Part shown: positions 22,879-34,706 of the stretch, piece by piece
How positions within the stretch are numbered: the stretch's first letter is position 1
Layout of the letters: each line of letters begins with the position of its first letter
Origin: Melitaea cinxia
Lineage: Eukaryota; Arthropoda; Insecta; Lepidoptera; Nymphalidae
Direction of reading: 5' to 3'
Assembly: GCF_905220565.1 (NCBI RefSeq)
Contig: NC_059423.1
Location: 1,333,001 to 1,397,000, forward strand
Length of the DNA stretch: 64,000 nt
The notes under the pieces: model-generated
What the model saw: only the letters and a program-made list of their open reading frames with translations
Told to the model about the DNA's origin: nothing
Database searches by the model: none
Translations under genes and position numbers: made by a program

Positions 22879-24514
22879 TTTGTACTATTAATAACATTTA
22901 TTAATTAATTCATAATATTAAAGTCCTAACACTGTTGTTTTGTAATAATAACTAAACATTGTGAAAAAGTGTCAGATTTCTGACAACGACGGCGTGAAGT
23001 GTTGTCTAAAAAAAAATAGTGTGTGTTAATAACAAAATTTGTGTTTTTTTGTATTTAAATAATATACTTTGATTAAAAGTTAATAAAATAATAAAAGATA
23101 GCCTTAGGAAAATATTTTATTATAAATTCCATTTTTACTGAGGATAAATTTAAATTTCTGTTTTATAACAGCCACAGAAATTTTCAAATAGAGCGGAAAA
23201 CTAGGTCAGAAAGAATATTTAGTATTTGCAATTTTTATACTGACTGTTTGAATTTTGTAAAGAGAATTTTAGAAAGAGAATTAGAAAATTAAAAATCAAT
23301 ATATGAGAAGAGTATTATTGAAAAGATAATTGAAAGATTTTTGTGTCGTTAACACATTTAATTTTTGAATGTGAAAAAAAAATCTATACTGATATTATAA
23401 AGCTGAAGAGTTTGTTTGTTTGCTTGAACATGCTAATCACAGTAACTACTGGTCCGATTTGAAAAATTCTTTCAATGTTAGATAGCCCATTTATCGAGAC
23501 ATTAGGCTACAGGCTATATGATATTGTAGTACATATATTTTTTTTTAATTAATGTGAGCGAAACTGCGGGGCACGCCAAATTAAAAATATAATAATGTTG
23601 CCATATAACGTAATTAGTTTAGCTAAGCCTTCGCTAATTAGTTATTGCAGTGTATTCTTTGGTATTAATATCATAAATTGGCGGGAAATAAGACATTTCT
23701 TGTATTCTCATTCATTGTATTTTAATTATTTTTTTAGTTGGTTCTGTAAATGAAACTAAATCACATAAAACATACAAAATATATAGTTCATAAGATAATA
23801 CTATAAGTTCTTTTAGATTATCTATTAAATTACATTAGAACTTAATTTAATACGGTGAGTTAAGTTGATTTTAAAATAGTCTACGTTTTAGAATTTTAAT
23901 TAAATATTAAAGTATTCATAAATAATTAAAGTTAGAAGGTATTTACTGTACATTGTAATTCTATCTACATTATATCAAACCCTTTGGTCGTTTTGAGACA
24001 GGAGATTGACATTCTTATCAATCTCCAGAGACAAAGGTAAACCAAATTTCGCCATGTTAAGCGGTCACAGCCTATCCGTATGGAAAAAAATCTCATAAAA
24101 CGTCATAAAAACGCACAAATGCAGACGACATTTTAATTGATTTCACAGCCTCTCTTAAATCGGTTTGAGAATTTGCCCTGCATTTGTTCATATTTTATGA
24201 TGTTTATGAGGTTTTTAATTCCAAAGGCTTGGAAACCTGCAACATCACGATTCTACCACCGATATCCAACCCCCCCCCCCAAACAACAATAGCTCTGTTC
24301 ACCTTACTCACCACAGAAGGAGAACATCACTTAAAAGCAGAGTTATTTGTATGTATGTACTTCCAAGCATCTCCAGCATTACTTATCGCAAGCGTGTTAC
24401 CTTAAGTCTCAATTTTTTTGCATAAAAACCAAACTGGCATTTATATTAATGATTTTAATTATGTAAATAAATTTGTTTTAGTTATTATATTAATTAAAGT
24501 ACTTAATTATAAGA
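22879..24514. other. Divergent intergenic region between the SID-1-like and PRDM9-like genes
   Basis: 1.6 kb, AT-rich. Must hold both promoters and 5' UTRs. It contains a truncated Helitron-like piece (about 23386-23580). I see no clear TATA or initiator and no other gene. Confidence 0.6.
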
Positions 24515-24593
24515 ATGAATAATTATAATCGAAGAAAAGGAAATCTTATAAATATTTACAATTTTGAGAAAACTAATGTCGATGATTATATAT
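24515..24593 (+). CDS. PRDM9-like: PRDM9-like exon 1
   Basis: Begins at the ATG encoding MNNYNRRKGNL and ends ...NVDDYI before donor GTGAGT, carrying one base that makes DDYIFCSEC with exon 2. A non-coding or further upstream exon cannot be excluded. Confidence 0.65.
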
Positions 24594-27500
24594 GTGAGTA
24601 TGAAAACGTAAAAAATATATCGTTCACTAGACGCTCCACGCGGTTTTGTCTGTGTAAATTTGATTTTATTCGATCGACAATTATTTTAGGTTCACTATTA
24701 TGCTGTCATAACATATTGTTTTATAAATAATTGTGATTTTTTATCAAAGTAAAAAAACCGACTTCAATTTACTAAACAGCTTTTTTTTAATGAGTTTTTT
24801 TATATTAATAATGATACCTATATAAGGTGACAATTTTGATAGAAAAGTGAATTATGATTAAATCATATTTTTGTCTAATGAACAGTATAAAATACATCTT
24901 AACATATTCAAATTGCAGTTTGCTCAGAGTGTGGAGAATTTGTTTATGAATATTGTGCGATTCACGGTCCTTTGCTAATCATACCTGATGACGAGGTAGG
25001 AAATGCACAAAATAAAAAAATAAAAAACGAGTGTGCTACGACACGACTGAAGTAAAACTTCTGCACAATAGGCCTACACTTGTCTTAGTTATACGAAACG
25101 CAACTAGCTATGCGAGAAAGAGAGAAAGAAAATGTATGCTCGCACCTCTCACCTTTGTTCCGTTCGCTTCATTTGATCATAATTTTCGTAACGCTCTCGT
25201 CACACATTCACAACATACCCCCAAGTTAAGCATGCGTTAAGAAGTTTTACTTCAAAAAAAGTATGTGTGCATCAGCTCCGAAACAACGGGAGTTTACTCC
25301 TTCAGAACAATTACCGTTAGATTTAAAAAAAAAGTATGTGTATACTTATTTACGCACCTATGAAGTTATAATGCATTGGCTATCTAACTTCATGTTGCTA
25401 ACTTCTTCTTCGTTGACTAGTTAATTTCAGAGTGTCGGTTTTTGTCAAGGTTTTCCCTAACGCGCCAAAAAAAAAGTATAACTTCAAAATACATTTATCT
25501 TTCTCGCGCAAGATACAAATGCGCTGTTAAATGTCACTCTCGGGACAGGTTGTCACTCACTCGCTCCCAATATTTATTTGGTGAAGTAAACTCCAGTCGC
25601 AAGTCGGAGCTGTCACGAACATTTTATATACTTATTTAATTATTAATGTGTTTACCATTTACACCCTCTCTTCCCGTGGGTGTCGTAAGAGGCGACTAAG
25701 AGATAACACAGTTCCGCTACCACCTTGGAACTTAAAAAGCCGACCGGTGGCGGGATAGCCATCCAACTGCTGGCTTTGAAATACACAGGCCTATGACGGG
25801 TTGCTGCGTCTTCGGTGCGACAAAGCCAGCGTCACGGTCACCAACCCGCCTGCCCAGCGTGGTGACTATGGGCAAAGCACACGAGTTCACGTTATTTTTG
25901 GCGTAAACTTGTGGAGGCCTATGTCCAGCAGTGGACTGTATAGGCTGTAATGATGATGATGTAATGATTACCATTTACACTCATTAAAATCATAACATCA
26001 AAATTAAAAAACAAAAATCTTTGTTTGACGATTATAATTTTTAAAACAATTATTTTATATAAATTAGGTACCGTGTACGACACATCCTTCTGTACCCCTC
26101 TCAGCCCTCACCATACCACATGTCTTCTTACACCTTGGAGTTTCCACCATTCCAGGTATCAAGCCTTCACATATACAATATACATAATCATGATTATTCT
26201 CAAAATTAAACGATAAATACGCATTAGTATAACTTAAAAAGTACTCGTTACATCTCGCTCAAAATTATGTGTGATCATAACAAGGACCACCTTTCGATTA
26301 AAAAAAGAATAATCAAAATCGGTCCACAGTAACAAGTTATGAGGTAACACAATAATTACGGTTGAAGTTAGAACCACCTACATTTGTTTAGTGCGTTATA
26401 AATTAATATAGGTGATAAATATACGTTGGCGTTAGATTTTACCCGTTCCGCTGGCGGTTGCGGGTTCGATCCCCGCACATGACAAACATTTGTATTGGCC
26501 ATACATGTGTTTGCCGTGGTCTGGGTGTTTGTGCAGTACTTGTGGGTCTCCCTACCGTGGTTCAGACAGCACGTTAATAAGTCGGTCCCGGTTGTTATCA
26601 TGCACACCTGATAGCGATCATTACTCATAGTAGGGAATGTATCTGCCACCCGCATTGGAGCAGTGTAGTGGATTAAGCTCTGATCCTTAATGGGAAAAGA
26701 AGCCTATGCCCAGCAGTGGGATATTACAGGCTGAAGCGTATAAATATATCCGTAGTTCCTATTACGTATGGCCGCCATTTTAGTAACGTCAACACGTGCC
26801 GTTATAATATTGTATATAAATATGTTTGAAATATAAATTACAAAAATAGAATCCCTAATTGAAGAATTCAAATAAATTTCTTTTTACTCATTATGTGAAC
26901 TAGTTAATTTCGATGATATTTACTTGAATTATTTATTGTTTTAATATAACAGAGCTTAATTTTTTTTAAAAATACACAAATAAAAGCTATAAAAAATATG
27001 TGTTTAAGGGGCAGGTATAGGTGTGTTCACAACACTGACCCTGCCTCGAGGGATTAGGTTCGGACCCTACCAAGGCAGAAAGACGTCTGAAGTGACATCA
27101 GATTACTGTTGGCAAGTATGTGCTCCAAAACTTATCTATATTAATATCGAAATATGTTTTATTGTTTATTCTTCGTTTAGTTGTTCAACAACATACATTA
27201 TATACATAAATAATTCAACATATCTACAATAAAATAATAATATAAAACTAAGTGCTGTGCGTTTTTGGATTTTCAAAATATATTTTAATTTTCAAATGGT
27301 ACGCTCTCCGTTAAAACCAATCTGGCGAATGAATGATTTATTATTATCGATTTATCCAACTAGCCACACCCCTATGAAAAAAATCTCATAAAATATGGAC
27401 AAATGCAGACCAAATTCTCATACCGAGTTAGAAGAATCTATCAGATCTCATAGACTCTCATAACCCTGTATGAGAATTTGGTCTGCATTTGTCCATGTTT

Positions 27501-29419
27501 TATGAGATTTTTTCGATAGGGACGCACCCAAACACCAAGATACACCCAAACACACACCCACATATACAGGAAAAATTCTTATTGGAAAAAGGAAAGGAAT
27601 TTGATTGATAAATATGGTTATAGATACACGATGGTAAGAACAATAAATCACATTACGTGGACGCGGCAAACGCGAACAATTCTAACTGGATGCGGTATGT
27701 TAACTGCTCGAGACACTGGAGCGAACAGAATCTTGTCGCTTACCAGTACAAGGGAAAGCTTTATTACAGGTTATTATTTATTTGGTTAAACCACTAGAAT
27801 GGTCAATAAGCGTACAAAATTTTATGTCTAAGTTAATACCTTTTTCGCATTTACAATTTACAGGACAATAAAAATAATTCCAAAATTCACTGAATTAATG
27901 GTTTTCTATGGAGAGGAATTTGTTGATATGCTCGGAATTAACATTCACAGATATAATTCACCTCTTAGCTATCTTCAAAATTTAGGTAAATGCATTTTAA
28001 TACACATACCCAAATACTCAGATTAATAAACCTTTCGTTTATTAATCTGAGCCCAAATACATTTAATGCCAACATATATTTAACCTTTAAACTGTAAATA
28101 TTTTACTGATGCCCAAAAATTTATTTAAAAATGAGGTCTTACTTTCTGAAATGTTCGACTGCCATCTGGTGGATATATATTTCAGAACATTATCTGAGAC
28201 TTCAGTAAAAGTTTTCTAAAGTTCCCTTGCAATGTTTTTCTTGACTGCTTGAAAATTCAATAATTTTAATGAATAGTATAAAAATAGATGATATGAAATA
28301 GATATTTATCCCTCAAGTTCTACATTGTTCGACTATAAATCTTCCAATTCGGAACCCATAAAAGAATGCTGTTATTTTATAATGACAGTGGCACAGTGGT
28401 CAAGGCAACTGGATTTTGGTCTAGTGGACGGAGCTCGTTCAAGACAAATGTATAGGTCGTTCAAATATTTGTCTTGGGCCAGGTGTTTGTATTTGTATTG
28501 TATATTTTTAGACCAAAACAGCATACAATATTAATCACACCCTGTGTTAATTTCTTTATATAAATCCTCTCTAATCTTTTTAGGTGTCCCAACTTATAAC
28601 AATCTTGATGGTAGTGCAGAAAATAAAAATGAAGAACAAATCAATCCTCAAAATAATCTTACGAACTATCTTTTAACTACTTCAAACGAAGCCAATGAAA
28701 CTAAAAAAATAACAGAAAATACTAATGAAAATTCTAATACGACTAAGTTTTATAAATCATTAAATGACAGTCAAGAAAATTTACCTTTTATTACAAAGGA
28801 TTACATAAAGCATTCAGAAATAGACAATGTTAATGAACAAAATGAGGATTACAAGTTATCAAAAGTGATAAATGAAATGAATAAAACAAAAAAACACGGT
28901 AAACACATTTGTAATATATGTCATTATGAAACAGTTAAGGAAAGCTTATTTGCGTTTCATTTACGTGTGCATTCGTGTACAAATATTTTCTCTTGTACAA
29001 ATTGTAAGTACATTACTGATAGGAAGTCGTCCTTGAAAGATCATATCAAAACCCATACAAATGCGAAACAGTTTAAATGTGATATTTGTCAAAGGAAATT
29101 TAGTAGCAATTTTAATTTAAATCAACATGTTAAGAGCCAAATATGTCAAAGATCATTTGAATGTGATAATTGTCAAAAGAAATTTAGTAGCAATTTTGAT
29201 TTAAATCGTCATCTTAAGAACCAAATATGTCAAAGATCATTTGGATGTGATAATTGTCAAAGGAAATTTAGTAGGAATTCTGATTTAGATCGTCACGTTA
29301 AGAGCCAAATTTGTACAAGAATACTCGAATGTGACATTTGTCAAAAGAAATTTAGTAGGAAAAATAATTTAAGTCGTCATGTAAAAACACACAGAGGTGG
29401 ACCAGTGATGGCAGTCTAA
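24515..29419 (+). CDS. PRDM9-like: PRDM9-like PR/SET zinc-finger protein, 7 exons, 484 aa
   Basis: Exons 24515-24593, 24919-24995, 26068-26155, 27009-27115, 27624-27769, 27864-27985 and 28584-29419 join in frame to 485 codons including stop. Order: zinc knuckle C28-x2-C31...C39-x2-H42 (CSECGEFVYEYCAIHGPL); PR/SET domain about residues 60-200 with ALTIPHVFLHLGVSTIPG, LPRGIRFGPYQG, SNWMRYVNCS, EQNLVAYQYKGKLYYR and ELMVFYGEEF; an Asn-rich linker; six zinc fingers starting at residues 316, 344, 372, 400, 428 and 456, exactly 28 apart. In vertebrates PRDM9 trimethylates H3K4/K36 and its fingers place recombination hotspots; whether this copy does so is unknown. No KRAB or SSXRD was seen. An in-frame stop lies just upstream of the chosen ATG. 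A different PRDM family with a knuckle is the alternative. Confidence 0.88.
24919..24995 (+). CDS. PRDM9-like: PRDM9-like exon 2 (zinc knuckle)
   Basis: Acceptor TTGCAG; encodes CSECGEFVYEYCAIHGPLLI then IPDDE. The C-x2-C...C-x2-HGPL pattern is the knuckle in front of the SET domain in PRDM9/7/11-type proteins. Donor GTAGGA, phase 0. Confidence 0.85.
25022..25256. repeat. K-family TIR element
   Basis: Imperfect inverted ends GAAGTAAAACTTCT and AGAAGTTTTACTTC, non-coding, in PRDM9-like intron 2. Confidence 0.65.
25665..25968 (+). repeat. R-family SINE, 5'-truncated, with 12-bp duplication
   Basis: Lacks the first 30 or so bases of the family, ends in (GAT)n, and is flanked by TACCATTTACAC at 25653-25664 and 25969-25980. 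Lies in PRDM9-like intron 2, just before exon 3. Confidence 0.85.
26068..26155 (+). CDS. PRDM9-like: PRDM9-like exon 3 (start of PR/SET)
   Basis: Acceptor AATTAG; encodes VPCTTHPSVPLSALTIPHVF then LHLGVSTIP, matching AALTLPPGLRIG-SGIP of PRDM9. Donor GTATCA leaves one base, which makes STIPGAGIGVF with exon 4. Confidence 0.85.
26425..26745 (+). repeat. T-family SINE
   Basis: B box GCGGGTTCGATCCCC and full middle and tail; the A-box part is eroded. In PRDM9-like intron 3. Confidence 0.72.
27009..27115 (+). CDS. PRDM9-like: PRDM9-like exon 4 (PR/SET)
   Basis: Encodes AGIGVFTTLTLPRGIRFGPY QGRKTSE, the IP-AGLGV...LP-GL-FGPYEG motif. The AG at 27007-27008 was preferred over AG at 27014 or 27020 because it restores the complete G-A-G-I-G turn; all three keep frame. 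Donor GTATGT, phase 0. Confidence 0.87.
27624..27769 (+). CDS. PRDM9-like: PRDM9-like exon 5 (PR/SET core)
   Basis: Acceptor TTATAG, with a poor pyrimidine tract. Encodes SHYVDAANANNSNWMRYVNC and SEQNLVAYQYKGKLYYR, which align with the WANWMRYVNCAR-EEQNLVAFQ core of PRDM9. Donor GTTATT is non-canonical beyond GT. Confidence 0.87.
27864..27985 (+). CDS. PRDM9-like: PRDM9-like exon 6 (end of PR/SET)
   Basis: Acceptor TTTACAG; encodes TIKIIPKFTELMVFYGEEFV and DMLGIN, matching [21 protein letters not shown]; the YG-E core holding an active-site tyrosine in PRDM9 is kept, with F at the second aromatic position. Donor GTAAAT. Confidence 0.88.
28584..29419 (+). CDS. PRDM9-like: PRDM9-like exon 7 (linker and zinc-finger array)
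   Basis: Acceptor TTTTTAG, then an Asn/Glu-rich linker of about 110 residues and six fingers. Finger 1 (CNICHYETVKESLFAFHLRVH-type) and finger 2 are ordinary C2H2; fingers 3-5 end H-x4-C, i.e. C2HC; finger 6 ends H-x3-H. All six are in one exon, as in PRDM9. Stop TAA at 29417-29419. Confidence 0.93.
29078..29329 (+). repeat. In-frame 84-bp tandem repeat encoding fingers 3-5
   Basis: Three units of 84 bp (29078-29161, 29162-29245, 29246-29329), each one 28-codon finger plus linker. By eye units 1 and 2 differ at about 8 of 84 bases and units 2 and 3 at about 15. A fourth, more diverged half unit starts at 29330 (finger 6). Confidence 0.9.
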
Positions 29420-29518
29420 AATATTTCGTCAGAAAAATTTAAACCAGCTAAAATTATAGATGATTTATAAGATGTGTAAAGAAATTGAATTTGAAAGAAA
29501 AAGCTGATATGATAAATT

Positions 29519-29524
29519 AATAAA
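29519..29524 (+). promoter_or_regulatory. poly(A) signal of the PRDM9-like gene
   Basis: AATAAA about 100 bases after the stop codon. Position and sequence fit, but no transcript is available. Confidence 0.5.
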
Positions 29525-32500
29525 AACATGATAAACAAGATGCCAGCCACACTAAAAAAGATATAGGCTTACAGGCGGGTGAAATTTAACGTAAGCTTGA
29601 AAAAGTCTATAGCGTCCCACTGCTGTGGATATCACTATTTAAAAGAGCCCAAATTTAATATAGAAGGATGAAAATTACTTATAAGGGGTCGTCCATAAAT
29701 AACGCATATTGCGAGGCTCGAAAGAACAAGGCTGAACGTGCGATTTCTAAACTAAGCAAACAAAAGAACAGCCTGCATGTCTAATTTTCCAAAACTAATC
29801 TGATTATAAGCTGTATTTAATTATATTCTATTATCTTCTAAAATAGATAACGTAATTAATCGACCCTAACAAATAAGTTATAAAATAAAACAGTAAAATA
29901 ATTTAAACAAGCCCATTTATTTTTTCAATACAATAATCATATAGCAAATTACATTCACAGCTACCCTCACCTTTGGTCAAATCTGAACAACAACCGAAAA
30001 GAACAGCAACATTGTTACTAATTACAAATTTAATATTTGGTATTCAATTACAAAAAAAAAAAAGAAAACAAACTGACATTACAATATATACATTAGAAAA
30101 AGATTTTTTGAATTATCAAACAGTAAGATTTGACCCATTCAGCCTTCATTCAATATTATATAAAAACAGTAGTCATGAGATCCATCCGTACATCTAGAGA
30201 CAACCCACCAAGTGGAAAGCCATAAATACTTTAAGCTAAGGGCCTGTTTCACCAGTCGTGGATAACGCTATTCGACGGTTTTCGGTATCCGACAGATAAA
30301 ACTTTATGATATTATTCTTTTACCGTCGAATTACATATTTATGAGATATTTCTATGCGCAATCGTGAATCAAAATGCTGTAGTTTATTAATTGAGATGAA
30401 ATAGGTGCTATCGGCCTATTCTCGCCGACTGTTTGAGGCTATTCGTAACTTATAAGCTGGATAAACATTATCCACAACCAGTGAACAAGCCCCAAATAAT
30501 ATAAATCTTATTATTAACAACCACTTATTTCGATTCCCATACGAGGAACTTCATTATTATATTACAAAAATAATAATAAAATAGACAAAATAATCTGTGA
30601 AATAAAAAAGCACGGTTAAAAGTTTTCTGTACTACATTAATTATGCATTTGTGCGTTGATTAATGCCTACATTAAAAAAAAAACGATTCGTTAGGAAAAC
30701 GAAGCGTTTTGGGTTTATAGGAACCGGGAAAGACTACAATATTAGTTGCCTATGGAAATGTTTATTTTTATTAAAATAATTAAAATCTTTGACATAGGAA
30801 ATAGATCAAGTAATTTTTGAGTTATTTACATATTTATAGTTTTAATATACATACAGAACACTATGTATATATTTTTAAATAATGTTTAATGAATTATAAT
30901 TATTACATGCAAGTACGGTTTTTATTCTTCTTAATATTAGGTAAAAAATATATATGTAACAGTGATTTTAATTATTATTACTTTAAAGAGAAACCTAGAG
31001 CGTTATACAAGAGTGGTTCTACAATGGTTTTGAATTTAAACAAAAAATATATATATATATCAAATCAACATAATATTATTTTCATACAATTACGTACCTA
31101 TTTCAATCAATATTGTCTAACGAAGTACCCGTTCGTAACTCTCACAAAGTCGGCTGCGGATTTCAATATTCATTTCAATGTAAGTTACACTTCTAATAAT
31201 AAAACAAAAGGGCCAAAGGCTATATTACATTAATTATAATTAATAAAAGGCACAGTAGAAGGAATCATTAATAAAACTTAATAATTATCATTTTAAATCT
31301 TAGCTTTTTACAGTGAGAAAACAATTTATTTATTTATATGTAAAGAGCTGCGTCATTTTATACCGAATCATAAATTGTGATAGGTAACCTAAAACTTATC
31401 GAATGAAAAAGAATGTTTTACATTTCGAATTATTTATAGTACATTTTTTTTTATACCTTGAATCTTTCCCCATGTTGGAGAAGGATCAGAGCTTAACCCA
31501 GCACACTGCTACAATGCGGGTTGGCGGATGTATTCCCTTCTATGAGCAACGATGGCTATCAGGTGTACATGGCTTGCTACTATGCTGCTTACTATGGCTT
31601 ATGCCTACTAGCTGTTTCTGGTTTTGCCTACTATCGATAGAGCTTAAAAATTCTATTTCTAGGTTAGCAAATTCAAAGGCAGAAACTTGGTCGTTATTGG
31701 TAAGATTACGAAAAACTAAACCCATTTATAAGGTATAAAAATGTAAATATAGAGGACTATTTTCAGTTTGAATCATTTTAGTTTTTGGCATATATAAAAA
31801 AAATGTACTACAAATAAGTTTTTACAAATATTACTAGTTTACATAACAATTCCAAATTAATTTTTTTTATAATTTTTTTTTAATCAAAACACCCTGTTAT
31901 TATTTCTATCGTTAATATTATATAAACTAAATCTAATGGACAAGGATAGAGAAAAATTCACATCATACATTTATATAACTTACATACTAATTGCTTTAAT
32001 TATTAATCTCTAATAAAATAAATAATTGAAAATCAATTTTGAACTACCCTCAAAGCAGAACACGTCAAAATTCTATCTCTTGTAAGCAAATTCAGAGAAT
32101 CAAGTATTGAAACTGGCCGTATTTTAATTTTCAAGAAGCAATATTGTTTGTTAACGCATAATCTTAGGATATATAGGTTTTCTTGACATTAATAAGGCTG
32201 ATATAAAACAAATATAGTCTATATAACAAGCTACTATTTTTTAAGCGAAGAACGAAAATGTAGGCTTATGTAATGATAGTATGTATGTCATTTGTCTTAC
32301 ATTTTGTTTTTATTATAATTACATTATTTCAACAGTTAATTTTTACACATTTAAACATATTTAAAAGTAAATCTGTTTATTATTCTAAAACTAATCAATC
32401 TGGGGGTAATTCAAAAACAATTTTCAATTATTAATTTCAAACAATTACAATTAAAGCTTATCGGAAGGATCGTTTATAATAAAAGAAAATGTTATGCGAT

Positions 32501-34473
32501 TATATTTTTTGTTAATTTCCTTTACACTTACACATTTAATATAAATATACATATTTATTATTAAAAAACTAACATTCGATAACTGGCTGTAGTGGATTCA
32601 ACGGCTCCACTAAACTATACTTACCTAAGATTAATTTTCAGTGATATCACATCAAGATATTTAATGGAAGATTTACTTTTTTCGTTTGTGGTCAGTTTAA
32701 ACATTTCTTTTATTTATTAAGAACATAAAAATGGTAAAATTTAAAATGGGTCTTCAATTATCCTACCTGTGTGGCTTATATGCTTTCTATGGGATTTTAA
32801 ATAAGTGCTTATGGGTCTCTACTGGTATTTCATAATCTTTAAATAAGTACTTTGTCTGTCAAAGCACTTAACAAAGAGTGAAAATATTCTAAGAAATATT
32901 TTTTATTTTGCGTTCATTTTTATCGTTTTGTGTATTTTAATAATCAAATATGGTTGTAACGTGTGGATGAATATATATAAACAGTTGATCTGAGTTAACA
33001 AAGACCTACTCAGAAAACTATTATTCAGGTAAAATGGTATGCAGGTACGCAAAAAACTATTATTCAGATAAATTCAGTTCATATTATAAAATGTAAAAAT
33101 ATTATTAATAAAAAAAGAAATCTTTAAAAACCACAAAATAACCATTATTAATAACATTTATACAGTAATTCGTTATAATAATACATGAATCACAAAGCTG
33201 TTTCTCCGAAGGCACTTTCGAGTCAGGTCAAGTCATATTCGGGTAACATTTTTTTTTAATTTGAAATATGACACAACTATTAGTTTTTAGGTTTTTTTTG
33301 TATTTTTTACTGATTTTATTTTTCTGCATTTTGTAAAAAGTCAACGCAATTTACATTAATGAAACAAAAAAGTTATTTAAAATATTAATTAAAGACATCA
33401 AATACACAGATTATTGTGTCATATTTCTGTATATAACTAAAAAGTCTTAGAAAAGTCACTATTACTGACATTTTGTCTATTATAGATTTTTTATCTATAA
33501 CTTTCCTTTAAAAACGTGGCAAAAAATGTTTTGACGTTTTAATATTTTGAGTTTGACATTTAGTTTTTTAATTAAAAAAAAAAATAAACTTTTAAGCAAT
33601 TATTAATACACTGAAGCTCTTATTATTATTTTACTAACTATTATCTTATATTAATTAATCTAAGCCTTGCTTATCGAGTATCTATGATCGATAGACACAG
33701 GATTATAACAAAATGTCAGTTTTAAATTTATAATGAATCCTTTGCAAAATTCTATTATGATGATTCTAGAGTCGAGTCCTTGTTTTTAGTACAGTTAGCA
33801 AGATACTTTGAAAAATTTAATGGATTTGCGACTTTTCGTAGTTGGACTACAATCGATACTACAAATAGTTTTTTTTAAGTATATTGACTACACTTAGTTG
33901 CTTATTTTAGGATTTAATGATAGAATACTAAAGATAAATTGTTTACATCCTCTCTACCTATACCTTGTTATTTTTAAAGTTACTGCATACATGTATCTCT
34001 ATGTACCCCTAAACGAAAGGGTATAAGGCCACTCCCTAAACCAGCCTTTGTAAGAGTGGTCGGTGGGTAGAATATGACATTTGGAGAGCACTAAGGTGTT
34101 TCTTTTAGGAATGTCACAATTGTATGAATGGTTTAAATTATCATGTTATTAAAAGGCCTATTAGATATAAAAAAATTTGAAAACTGTTTTTGAAACTTAT
34201 TTATTATCTTAATTATATAATATAAATAGTACCCTATTCAAATATATTAATATTTAATATCGTGTAAATTAAGGAAATTTTTAGTTACCCTTACTAACTG
34301 TACTTTTAATATTGTTTCTCCTTTAAATTGTCAGTTATCTTCAACATGTACTTTACACAAGTAGATACAAAAGAAATTCTGTAAGTGACTTAACAACTAT
34401 CTGATTTGATATTTGTGACAATAACATATAAATTTACCGAGTTTTCCATTAATAATAATCAAATTTTAGATAT
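29525..34473. other. Convergent intergenic region between the PRDM9-like gene and Wee1
   Basis: About 5 kb, very AT-rich, with the 30239-30493 TIR element and a T-family tail fragment near 31455-31600. Apart from simple A/T runs I see nothing that looks like a gene. Confidence 0.6.
30239..30493. repeat. TIR element
   Basis: GGGCCTGTTTCACCAGTCGT at the left and the complement of CAACCAGTGAACAAGCCCC at the right form imperfect inverted ends of about 27 bases. Diverged relatives: 49045-49275 and fragments near 4185 and 19388. Confidence 0.6.
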
Positions 34474-34479
34474 TTTATT
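34474..34479 (-). promoter_or_regulatory. poly(A) signal of Wee1
   Basis: AATAAA on the minus strand about 50 bases after the proposed stop codon, which supports the last-exon placement. Confidence 0.45.
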
Positions 34480-34525
34480 ACAATCTGGTTTTTCAAAGCT
34501 TTGTAATATTCTGTCATGTAACGTT

Positions 34526-34706
34526 TTATATTGCCATTTTTTTCCTACTGTCCGTCCGTCTGTCTATCCTCAGCGGTGATGAAACAGATTGAATGATCTC
34601 GACAATGTTCGAGTCGACTCGTGGCTTTTGCAACCTTTTCGCTGATCTTGTCCGGAATTTCGCTGATTCTTGATTCACTAAGTTCGGTGTTAACGATTTT
34701 ATACAC
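34526..34706 (-). CDS. Wee1: Wee1 exon 11 (last, stop codon)
   Basis: Acceptor TTACAG; two carried bases give R, then CIKSLTPNLVNQESAKFRTR and SAKRLQKPRVDSN, ending at TAA 34526-34528. Placed because phase and the CIKSLTP continuation fit insect Wee1 tails. It is the least certain exon of this gene. Confidence 0.65.

Noticed and set aside
28325..28534. 69-codon frame before the PRDM9-like last exon
   Set aside because: It overlaps a degenerate tRNA-like SINE (CAGTGGTCAAGGCAACTGG) and does not join in phase to either neighbouring exon.
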